From: Rubricoccus sp038746605
Lineage (GTDB): Bacteria > Bacteroidota > Rhodothermia > Rhodothermales > Rubricoccaceae
Assembly (NCBI GenBank): GCA_038746605.1
Contig: JBCDKM010000002.1
Span: 186,001-250,000 of the forward strand
Length of the DNA stretch: 64,000 nt
Reading direction: 5' to 3'
In this document: positions 33,440 to 41,500 of the stretch, piece after piece
How positions within the stretch are numbered: position 1 is the stretch's first letter
Layout of the letters: every line of letters starts with the position of its first letter
Notes under the pieces: generated by a model
Database searches by the model: none
The model's input: the letters and a program-made list of their open reading frames with translations, nothing else
Told to the model about the DNA's origin: nothing
Made by a program: the position numbers and the translations under genes

Positions 33440-33607
33440 GTCATTCCCGCGCACGCGGGAATCCAGAGTGGCGAGCGTCGCTGGCGGGCCATCGCGACGG
33501 CCACCCAGCGACGACACTGCCCCGATAGGGCTGCTCGTCCAAGCGCTCGCGGTCGTCGTGCGAGGAGTTCCCGTGACCCTGGATTCCGGCTCTGCGGCCG
33601 GAATGAC
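33440..33607. mobile_element. MITE-like repeat between hsdM and hsdS
   Basis: 168 nt. The ends are inverted: GTCATTCC...GGAATCCAG at 33440-33466 and CTGGATTCC...GGAATGAC at 33579-33607. Each end is also an inner hairpin. The core GTCATTCCCGCG is the widely dispersed proteobacterial repeat whose chance translation reads IPAHAGIQ. There is no transposase inside. Confidence 0.8.
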
Positions 33608-33679
33608 GGTGTAGGAGAGTGGGGAGCGCTGGGGGTGTCAGTCCTGAGCGCTGAGGGCCGTTCGGAGTTCGGGCGGTCG

Positions 33680-35341
33680 CTACGCATAGCCAAGCTCCCG
33701 GAGGAAGTCGTTCATGCGGGTCTCGGCCTCGTCGCGCGCCGCCGTGAGATCGCGCAGCGCCGCCACCTCGGCGCGGGTGTCGATGGGCTCCGGCGGCGGG
33801 TCCGTCTGCACGTAGCGCGTGAGGTTGAGGTTGTGGTCGTTGTCGCGGATCTCCGCCAGCGGCACCACACGGCAGAACAGGTCCTCGTCGGCGTAGCGGT
33901 GGACGGCGCCCGCGAGGCGGGCGACATCGGCCTCGGAGAGGGTGTTCTGGTTCTTGCCCGGCCGGAAGGCCTTGTCGCCGTTGACGATCAGCACGTTCTG
34001 CTTTCGTGCCAGAGGCTTCTGGCGGTTGAGCACGAGGATGGCCGCCGGGATGCCGGTCCCGTAGAACAGGTTCGGCCCGAGTCCCACGACGGCTTCCACG
34101 AGGTCGTCTTCGAGGAGCCCTTTGCGGATGCGGCCCTCGGCGCCGCCTCGGAAGAGGACCCCGTGCGGGACGACGCACGCCATGCGGCCTCTGGCGGTGA
34201 GCGAGGCCACCATATGCTGGATGAACGCGAGGTCGCCGTAGGACTTCGGCGGAACGCCGTACACGTCGCGGCCCCAGGCGTCGCCAGAGGCCCAGGCGCC
34301 GTGGCCCCACTTCTTGAGGCTGAACGGGGGGTTGGCGAGCACGAGGTCGAACCGGCGCAGCGTGTCCTTGTCGGTGGTGAACTGCGGGTTCAGGAGCGTA
34401 TCGCCGTGGGCGATGGTAGCGTCGTCCACGTCGTGGAGGAAGAGCGCCATCTGACAGATGGCCCACGTGTTGAGGTTCTTCTCCTGGCCGAAGAGCGCGA
34501 GCGACTTCGGGTTGAGGCCGTGGCGCTCCATGTAGTGCACGGTCTCCAGCAGCATCCCGCCCGCGCCGCACGTCGGGTCGTAGACCGTCTGGCCGTCCTC
34601 GGGCCGCAGGATCTCCACCATGACGCGCACCACTTCCTTAGGCGTAAAGAACTCGCCGCCCTTCTTGCCCGCGTCGTCGGCAAACTTCGCGATGAGGTAC
34701 TCATAGGCGTCGCCGAGGACGGTAGAGTCCACATCGGCGCGGCGCATCCGGTAGCGCTCGAAGTGCTGGAGCAGGCGCTCCAAGAGCGCGTCCGGGAAGC
34801 GCTGCTTGTTCGCGAAGTCGATCTCCCCAAAGACGCCCTTTAGCCTCGGGTTCGCGTCCATGATGGCCCGGAACGACGTGTTGAGCTGCGTCCCGATGTC
34901 GGTGGAGACGACGCGGGTGGTGCGCGGCAGCGGACGGCCGTTGCTGTCGGTGGGGTACGGGTCGGGGTCCGGCCGAGGCTCGTCGGCCCACATGCAGCCC
35001 CACGGGATGTCGAAGCGGTGTTCCTCGGGGTCCGCCGCGAGGTCCGCGTCGCCGTACTCAGCGAGGCGGGCCTCGTACTCCTCCTGCCACACGTCGCAGA
35101 GCCGCTTGTAAAAGAGCAGCCCGAAGATGTAGTGCTTGAAGTCGCCGGAGTCGATGGAGCCGCGCAGCAGGTCGGCGGCACCCCAGAGATGGCGCTCCAA
35201 CTGAGCCAACGTGAGCGTCCCGCTAGAGGCTCCAGGAGGGGTTTCTGTCGTGGCCTCCGGCGCCGGGTGCGTCGGAGCCCTCTCGGCGGCTCGGGCCCTG
35301 GTGACAACGGAGAAGTCGAATCCGGTCTGACGAGAAGGCAT
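33680..35341 (-). CDS. hsdM: Type I restriction methyltransferase subunit M
   Basis: 553 residues. The HsdM N-terminal helical domain (HLWGAADLLRGSIDSGDFKHYIFGLLFYKRLCDVW) is followed by the N6-adenine methylase fold with motif I D255-PTCGAGGMLLETV and motif IV N337-PPF. It methylates adenine in the HsdS-defined site. The start at 35341 (MPSRQTGFDF) is chosen because sequence upstream is non-coding. It is first in the hsdM-hsdS-hsdR-DUF45 operon; its 3' end is 280 nt from hsdS owing to the MITE-like insert. Confidence 0.95.
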   Translation of the reverse strand: MPSRQTGFDFSVVTRARAAERAPTHPAPEATTETPPGASSGTLTLAQLERHLWGAADLLRGSIDSGDFKHYIFGLLFYKRLCDVWQEEYEARLAEYGDADLAADPEEHRFDIPWGCMWADEPRPDPDPYPTDSNGRPLPRTTRVVSTDIGTQLNTSFRAIMDANPRLKGVFGEIDFANKQRFPDALLERLLQHFERYRMRRADVDSTVLGDAYEYLIAKFADDAGKKGGEFFTPKEVVRVMVEILRPEDGQTVYDPTCGAGGMLLETVHYMERHGLNPKSLALFGQEKNLNTWAICQMALFLHDVDDATIAHGDTLLNPQFTTDKDTLRRFDLVLANPPFSLKKWGHGAWASGDAWGRDVYGVPPKSYGDLAFIQHMVASLTARGRMACVVPHGVLFRGGAEGRIRKGLLEDDLVEAVVGLGPNLFYGTGIPAAILVLNRQKPLARKQNVLIVNGDKAFRPGKNQNTLSEADVARLAGAVHRYADEDLFCRVVPLAEIRDNDHNLNLTRYVQTDPPPEPIDTRAEVAALRDLTAARDEAETRMNDFLRELGYA

Positions 35342-35502
35342 CTGATCCTTGAGGAACGAAAGGGCTATCGGCCTGAGGCTTGCGCGCCCGCGAGAGCCGT
35401 CCGAGCACAGGCGAGAGGCGGAGGAAGATACCGGAGCCCTACGGATCTCTTCGGCAGGGACGCCGCTTCTGGCCACATGTCAGCAGCCGTTGCCAACTCC
35501 GA

Positions 35503-36555
35503 TCAGTCTCCCCCGACGGCCCCTCCGCTGAACATGACCATCACGATCAGCAGTGAACTCAGACCTACACCGACGACTGTCGCGAGGCCCGATCTCTCAA
35601 ACCATGCCTTGCGGATGACGCCGATGTCCTCGATTGCGGGAACATCTGCACTCTTCTCCGCCCTTGGGGCGAGGCTCTTGCACTGAAGCGCGTACAGGAC
35701 AGAGATGCCAAGACCAACGAGCACCGCAGCAGATGGCTGATCGGACAGGTATCCCAGCCATTCGAGTCCGATGGTGAGAAGAGCGAAGCTCGTCAGAACG
35801 CCCAGCATGAACCCCTGTCCATATGCTTCGGCCAACCCGGGTGCACCCCGAAATGCAGAACGTAGATCCGTGAGGTAGGCCCTCCCGACTACCGCGAACG
35901 GCGTCATGGCCGTGACGAAGACGACCAGGATCAGCAGCGGAACGATGATCCACTTGACGATGAACCCGAAGACAGGCTTCAAGATCACGTTCAGTAACCA
36001 CGCAAACGGCGGCGAGATGAACTCGGCGATGGGCAGCAGGATCTGCTCGTATACCCAGACGAATGGGGGCGAGAGGAACTCGAGGACGGGCGCCACGAGT
36101 GTGTTAAACAGCCAGATGAAGGGGATGGCGAGCCAGGAAACGACCTTCGCGATGATCCCAAAGATGAAGGCAAGCACGACGAAGACCAACTTGAGGATTA
36201 CCCACACGAGGACGCACAAGACCAGGGTAAATGCGGCGGCCGGAGCGGAGAGTAGGCCATCCCGGGTCCCGAGAATGAATGCCTCTTGGTTCGCCGTGCG
36301 AAGCAGCCTAACGGTGACTACTAGTGCCACTGCGGAAGACAAGGCAATGACATGACCAAAGGTGACCCACGCGATGGGATCGTTCAGGTTCACGAACGGC
36401 CTGACCCACGCATGGTAGATCCTCCACGAGACGAGGTCGAACGTATTTAACGCCGAGCCAAACTGGTTCAAAAGAAGCGGAACGCCTACGAGTAGCCCGC
36501 CCGCGTATTTCCACGCTGAAGAGGAGAAGCTCGATTCAGCTGTGGCCGTCGACAT
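35503..36555 (-). CDS. Polytopic membrane protein with SPPF-W repeats, unknown
   Basis: 350 residues with about eight to nine hydrophobic segments. A middle stretch has two near repeats: L-S-P-P-F-V-W-V-Y-E-Q-I-L and I-S-P-P-F-A-W-L-L-N-V-I-L, alternating with amphipathic helices (FNTLVAPVLEF, LLPIAEF, ILKPVFGFIVKW). This could line a channel or form a re-entrant bundle. No family is recognised. GC content is lower than in the chromosome. It is on the same strand as hsdM but 161 nt upstream of it, and it may have its own promoter. Confidence 0.7.
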   Translation of the reverse strand: MSTATAESSFSSSAWKYAGGLLVGVPLLLNQFGSALNTFDLVSWRIYHAWVRPFVNLNDPIAWVTFGHVIALSSAVALVVTVRLLRTANQEAFILGTRDGLLSAPAAAFTLVLCVLVWVILKLVFVVLAFIFGIIAKVVSWLAIPFIWLFNTLVAPVLEFLSPPFVWVYEQILLPIAEFISPPFAWLLNVILKPVFGFIVKWIIVPLLILVVFVTAMTPFAVVGRAYLTDLRSAFRGAPGLAEAYGQGFMLGVLTSFALLTIGLEWLGYLSDQPSAAVLVGLGISVLYALQCKSLAPRAEKSADVPAIEDIGVIRKAWFERSGLATVVGVGLSSLLIVMVMFSGGAVGGD

Positions 36556-36900
36556 GGAGTACAGGGTGTGGGAGATATTGGCGCGGATCGCCCCAGGTCG
36601 GCGTCCGCTCACGTCGAGACACTCTTTGGGGATAAAGCTACAATCTATACCAATATACTTTCTGGAGCTCCCCATCTCACTACTTAGTTCTATCGGAGAT
36701 CTATCGCCGTCAATGGCGAGTAGAGTTGCCCGGCTTCTGCGGACAGTTCGCTTCTGCGGACAGTTCAGGGGCTTGCGGCGATGGGTGCCGCTTGGTACTT
36801 CTAGTCGCGCATGAAGGGCGACTCGTAGCCAAGAGCGACGTGTCATTTGCGGACACTGTATCCCCCTTGATGAAGTAGAAAACGATCGATCCTCCGGGCT
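36556..36900. other. Non-coding, AT-richer stretch of the island
   Basis: No protein-like frame. It holds a 17-bp tandem duplication (36734-36767) and a further partial copy of its core, TGCGGACA, near 36848. It probably carries the promoter of the membrane protein on the left and the lost 5' end of the recombinase on the right. Confidence 0.5.
36734..36767. repeat. 17-bp tandem repeat, two units
   Basis: CTTCTGCGGACAGTTC plus one base, twice head to tail. Arrays of this size near integrase genes can be recombinase or excisionase arm sites. Confidence 0.7.
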
Positions 36901-37329
36901 TTGCTTGGCTTCGTAGCAGCCTGGCGACGGATGGGGAGTCCACATCCTAGCCTCGCGAAGACCATCGATTCCGTCGACGCCCGCTACCTCTCCCGGCGCT
37001 TCAGTCACTACTGCGAGTTAGCTGAAATCCAAGAGCAAATCCACTTCCACAGCCTCCGGCACACCTACGCCAGCAGGCTCGTTCAGGCTGGGTCATCCAG
37101 TTACAAAGTGTAGGTCCTCCTCGGGCACGCGGACGTGAGCACGACCGAGCAGTACGCGCACCTCTCCGGGAACAGCCTCCGGGACGAGATCGAACGGACC
37201 TTCGGGAACGATCCGACTGAGGTAGAGCGGCGGCGTTCCGAGAACGAACGACTGCGGCAGGAGGTGGCCCGCCTCCAGGAGCGCCTGTCCATTCGCGGAG
37301 GCAACCACCTCGTCCGCCTCGCGGCATAG
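36901..37329 (+). pseudogene. Tyrosine recombinase (integrase) remnant
   Basis: The reading frame matches the C-terminal catalytic half of a phage-type integrase: RYLSRRFSHYCELAEI, HFHSLRHTYASRLVQAG (box II His-x-x-Arg), then a TAG at 37111-37113, then VLLGHADVSTTEQYAHLS with the third His and the nucleophile Tyr. The TAG stands where relatives have Gln (CAG), so one base change broke the gene. The N-terminal DNA-binding part and the first catalytic Arg are missing. It lies about 0.9 kb inside the tRNA end and explains why the island now looks fixed. Confidence 0.85.
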
Positions 37330-38036
37330 CTCTCAGAGGAAGTCCTACGGTGGATGCAGACACCGACGCCAACAGGGCGGTGCTTGCCGCACTCACAGGG
37401 CTCTAGCCCGAGTTGATCGGCGAGGAAGGCGCAGCGCTTGCAGAACGTCACCACGTCCTCCATGCTGACATATCGCTCGTGGAACTGGATCGAGAGATCG
37501 AAGGCGAGGTGGGACACCTGCTCGTCCGTCCGCGCTCGCCACTCTTCGTAGACGGCTTGCTTTCTAGCCGCGTTGCCCTTTACGTCGGGTAGCGTCTCTT
37601 TGTCCGGTGTATCGAAGTGGTACTCGCAGATCCGACGCCCCTTCCGGGTTCTGTTGCAGCGCCAGCGGCCTTCTCGCTTCAGGAAGTAGATGTTCGGGGA
37701 CGTGCACTTCGGGCAAACGTCTCTCTCTACCTCCTGCGGTTCGGGCAGCAATCCTACTCTTACCTCCTCATCCCAAAGGTGTCGGCGGACGGCCCTCCGC
37801 AGCTCGTTGAAAGGAGGTGGCTGGGCGAGGTGCTGAAGAACGAGGGGGCCTTCGTCCGCTCCGCACTGTTCGCATTCGTTCCCGATGTGCTTCTTTCGGT
37901 ATGCCCGCCACTCGGGAGTGGCCCACGGCTTTGGCAGCTTCTTCAGTCGGTCGAACGCCTCCTGCCATCCGATCTCCCCTTTGCGAAAAGCATCGTGGAC
38001 CTCAGTCGTTCGGGGCAAAGTGATTCCTTCAGGCAT
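37101..38036 (-). CDS. Zinc-finger protein, HNH-like, with a run-on C-terminus
   Basis: 311 residues as read. The first 235 are protein-like and carry three Cys-rich sites: C-E-Q-C-G with LVLQH 11 residues on (an HNH-like layout after WATPEWRAYRKKHIGN), C-P-K-C...W-R-C-N...I-C-E-Y-H, and F-C-K-R-C...C-E-C-G-K-H. The last 75 residues are Arg/Ser-rich and are the antisense of the recombinase remnant, so the native stop was probably lost. A nuclease or DNA-binding role is likely but unproven. Confidence 0.6.
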   Translation of the reverse strand: MPEGITLPRTTEVHDAFRKGEIGWQEAFDRLKKLPKPWATPEWRAYRKKHIGNECEQCGADEGPLVLQHLAQPPPFNELRRAVRRHLWDEEVRVGLLPEPQEVERDVCPKCTSPNIYFLKREGRWRCNRTRKGRRICEYHFDTPDKETLPDVKGNAARKQAVYEEWRARTDEQVSHLAFDLSIQFHERYVSMEDVVTFCKRCAFLADQLGLEPCECGKHRPVGVGVCIHRRTSSESYAARRTRWLPPRMDRRSWRRATSCRSRSFSERRRSTSVGSFPKVRSISSRRLFPERCAYCSVVLTSACPRRTYTL

Positions 38037-38170
38037 CGAGGTTCAGTATGAATCGGGGGCTGAAGCTCGGCCGTGTAAGCACTTCCCGTCCGTGATACCT
38101 ATGTGATACCTCCCCTGGTACCACGTGTCCCCATCTGTCCTGATTCGTGGACGAAGCCCCTGAATAGCGA

Positions 38171-38210
38171 AGGGGCGAAACCGGCCGAACTGGCTGATTT
38201 CGCCCCTTTT
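38171..38210. terminator. Hairpin terminator next to tRNA-Ala
   Basis: GGGGCGAAA (38172-38180) pairs with TTTCGCCCC (38198-38206), followed by TTTT on the plus strand and AAAA before it, so the hairpin is most efficient rightward but also follows the minus-strand tRNA. Confidence 0.75.
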
Positions 38211-38213
38211 GGC

Positions 38214-38245
38214 GTGTGGAGCTAAGCGGAGTCGAACCGCTGACC
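38214..38245 (-). repeat. att-like direct repeat within tRNA-Ala
   Basis: Right-end copy, 29 of 32 positions equal to 28202-28233. It includes the T-arm and the acceptor 3' strand of the intact tRNA. Confidence 0.8.
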
Positions 38246-38289
38246 TCTGCAGTGCGATTGCAGCGCTCTACCAACTGAGCTATAGCCCC
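38217..38289 (-). tRNA. tRNA-Ala (anticodon CGC)
   Basis: 73 nt. Acceptor GGGGCTA pairs with TAGCTCC, including the G3-T70 pair that identifies alanine tRNAs. D-arm GCTCAGTTGGTAGAGC, anticodon stem CTGCA/TGCAG around ATCGCAC (anticodon CGC), variable AGGTC, T-arm AGCGGTTCGACTCCGCT. CCA is not encoded. Its 3' half is the right attachment site of the island. Confidence 0.95.
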
Positions 38290-38378
38290 AAGCGAAATCA
38301 GAATACAGCCCGGCCCCGTGGGCCGTCAACCAACCCGGGCAGGAGGATCGGTGAAAGCCACTACAGCACGGAGGGTCT

Positions 38379-38398
38379 CCGCCTCGGCACCGAGGTGG
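38379..38398. repeat. Dispersed palindrome, short class
   Basis: CCGCCTCGG, loop CA, CCGAGGTGG (one change). It is the first copy to the right of the island. Confidence 0.85.
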
Positions 38399-38427
38399 AC
38401 ACACCCAGAGCGTCCGGTACAAACGAG

Positions 38428-38458
38428 TCCGCCCCGCTGGCAAAACCAACGGGACGGA
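38428..38458 (-). terminator. Imperfect hairpin after the M36 gene
   Basis: TCCGCCCCGCTGG and CCAACGGGACGGA pair with two mismatches. The arms resemble the CCCCGCTGG/CCAGCGGGG hairpins behind the other protease genes. Confidence 0.45.
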
Positions 38459-38467
38459 TGAGGAGCC

Positions 38468-38501
38468 CCGCCCCGGTGTCTCCGAGGACACACTGAGGCG
38501 G
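38468..38501. repeat. Dispersed palindrome, long class, diverged
   Basis: CCGCCCCGG, 16-nt loop TGTCTCCGAGGACACA, CTGAGGCGG. Arm changes are present but the 9-16-9 layout and loop consensus are kept. Confidence 0.75.
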
Positions 38502-38514
38502 GGTGACGACGGGT

Positions 38515-41500
38515 CTACCGAACGACCACCGCGCGACGTGTGGCGACCTCGGTACCCGAGAGCAACCGGACGACGTAGACGCCGGGCGCGAGGGCACCCG
38601 TCGGCCACGCCACCTCGTGAGCGCCTGCCTCGTGACGACCCTTCGCGAGGACGGCGACCTCGCGGCCCTGCACGTCGTACACCGCGACCGTTGCCTCCGA
38701 AGCCTCTGCGAGTGAGAACGCCACGCGAGCCATCCCCTGCACCGGGTTCGGTACCACAGAGCCCAAGCCGAACCTCGCCACCTCTGCGTTCGCCACAGGC
38801 GCGACGCCCGTATCGACAGAGAGAAGGAAACGCACTTGAGCGGAGGACGCATCGGCGTCTTCCAGGCGCGGGATCTCATCGGAGGCCTTGCGTGCGATGG
38901 ACGACACGTCAAAGGTGTAGCTCTGCTCCTGACGGAGGTCCGTCTCCTCGCCCGTGCGAAGATCACGGAGCGTGACACGCCAGTCCGACGGGAGGTCATG
39001 CATCACCGGCCAGCGGAGCGTCATCTGCGACGCAGCACCCACGGACTGAATCGCGAGTGGCACCTCGAACGACTCCGGCGCGAGGGCGCGGCTCTCGCCC
39101 GCTTTCAGCACGTCAGAACCGTCGAGTTCGGCCAGCGCGCTGACCGTCACGAAAGCGTTCGAGAGCGGCTCGAACTTGAGAGCGTCGGCATCATCCCAGC
39201 CAGCGGCGGCACCGTCCTCGAAGGAGATCTCGAGCGATTGATCACCGAGGACTCGGCCCGTGGCCGCATCAAGGCCATCGAGAGCGATCTCGATGCGACG
39301 GCGTTCCACTGTCGGGGCGGCCTTCGTAGCGGGCACGGCGGCCGAGGCGGGAATGGTCAGCGTCTTGCCTGCCGCGCTCTGCTTGGCGCGAACCGCGAAG
39401 CCTTGCCACGGCTCCGCCGTTGTGGCAGCGGCACCGAAGATCCACTTGTTGAGGTCCGGGTCCCAGACGAAGGCGCGACCGCGGGACGCGATCTTGTTGC
39501 CTCCATCCCAGTTCTGGACGTCCGTCAAATCGAGAGGCGTCCCGAAGGGGTTGCCCATCGCGTTGATGCGGTTGCCTCCGGTATGGAGCGTGCGGTCCAC
39601 GTCGGCGGTGTTGACAGGCCCTGGCGGCGTCATCGTGACCGGGAAGGCCACAGCCGATGAGGCGTTGGGGCTCGCCTCGGTGGGCGTGAACACCTGGTCC
39701 CAGAAGTACCACAGGAAGCCCTGGCCACTCTCGACGACCTCACCCGCGCCGGTGGAGGCCGTCCAGGCGCCGCCGTCGTAGCCAGTGTAGAGCGTCGGGG
39801 TGCCAGGAGGTCCGCCGGAGAACGTCGGATAGAAGCCGGGCACGCCCGCGACGAGGTTCTGCTGCGCGAGTTGATCCACGGTGGTGTTGGCCGTGGGCGA
39901 GCCCATGAGGTACCAGCCGGGGTTGCCGTTGACCACCCCTCCGCCAGGGGGCGGCGCGCCACCTACGATCATCGTGAGCGGGATCGTGACGGACGGGTTG
40001 CCCGGGTCGTCGGTCGTGAGCACGAGATCGGCGGTGTAGGTCCCGCTGGGGAGGCCCGTTGCGTCGAAGTCGACATCCAGGGTGGCACTGCTGCCAGCCG
40101 AGATGCTTCCCGACGTTGGAGAGGCCGTCACCCACGTCGCGGGCGGCGCGATACGCACTGCGAGGTTATTCGCGGTGTACGAGGCGTTGTACACCACCAC
40201 GAGGGCGTCATCTCCTGCTGCGTTCTCGATCCCGACCGTGTGCGAGTTCGGGTTGCTCGCGTCGTCGTTCAGGTCGAGGTACTGCAGGAGGATGGTGCCA
40301 TCGTCGTAGAGAATGGCCTGGAAGGTGTTGACCTCTGCACTATTGTTCCAGTGCGGGACCCCCGTGAACTGCACGATGAAGCGCCCATCGCCCATGTCCT
40401 GGTAGTGGATCGTTCCGGCCGTGGGAGGAATCAGATCGTCCCAGAGCATCGCGATCATGTCACTCGGCGCCGAGGCGTTCGGCATGTTCGTGTTGTTGTA
40501 CGAGGCAGACCCCACCATCCCTGCATTCGTGAACGTCAGGAAGCCGTTGGACGCGATGTAGACACTGCTCTTTTCCTGCCCATAGAAGCGAAACGTGAAC
40601 GGCAGCGGAATCGCGGACGAGCCCGTGTCATCCCCGAGAGACACCGACGTACCGGTGCTGGAGATGTCGACCCAGTTGAAGGTGGGTCCGCCCGCCTCGT
40701 TGGAGTCGATCCAAGTGTAGCCGAATGTGTCCGGGCCACCCGCAGCGAAGCTCGACGTGACCGGTGCATCGGTCGCGCCCCCCTTCTCCTTCTCGTCTCC
40801 AGTGGCGAAAGACGACGCTGTAGCGCGGGCGACGCGGATCTCCCCACTCGTCTCCGGCGCCTCTGCCACTAGCGCGTCGGACGTAGTCGCTGGGATCTCA
40901 CGATCTGCGACCGGGGTCGTCGCGTTGACGACCGAGGCCGACCAACTGACCGGGACAGAGGGGTCGCTGTTGCTCAGTAGAATCGACTCCGTGGTCATGT
41001 CACCCGTGTTGAGCGTGACGGTGACGGAGCCCGGCGCGTACGAGAACGAGCCTGGAGCCACCGGCAGATCGAATGCCTCCACCTGATCCGAACGTGAACC
41101 CGAGGAGCCCTGGCTCGCGGAGAGACCGAGGCCTCGGCGCGCGAAAGCGGCCCAGAGGAGCCCTTGGTTGGCGCCACCGTAGAGGTTCTGGTCCGCCTGG
41201 AGGATGGCATCGCGGCCGTCCACGAAGCCCGGCGAGCAGGGCTGCAGCTTCAGGGCCTCCGTCACGAGGCTCATCGCGATCTGGTTGCCCGCCGTCCCTG
41301 CGGCGTCATACAGATCTGGATCGAAGCCGTGGGCCGCGATCAACTCCCAGGTCATCTCCCAGAGGATCGTCGCCCACACGAACCCGATGCCGTGAGGCTG
41401 TGAGAGACCAGAGTTGGAATCACCGTAGGTCGCGCTGTTGACCCCGAAGTCCGTCGAGTACGGGGCTCCGGGAAACGGCTGGTAGCCCGCACCACGGATG

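Larger units (their letters stand above)
28202..38245. mobile_element. Integrated island at tRNA-Ala(CGC) carrying a type I restriction operon
   Basis: The ends are a 32-nt imperfect direct repeat of the tRNA-Ala 3' end. The intact tRNA is at the right end with its 3' side facing the island, and the displaced fragment plus an old terminator is at the left end: the geometry made by tyrosine recombinases. A broken tyrosine recombinase lies near the tRNA. Cargo is DUF45/M48 peptidase, hsdR, hsdS, hsdM, a membrane protein and a zinc-finger protein. None of the dispersed palindromes found elsewhere occurs inside, and parts are AT-richer. Confidence 0.75.
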
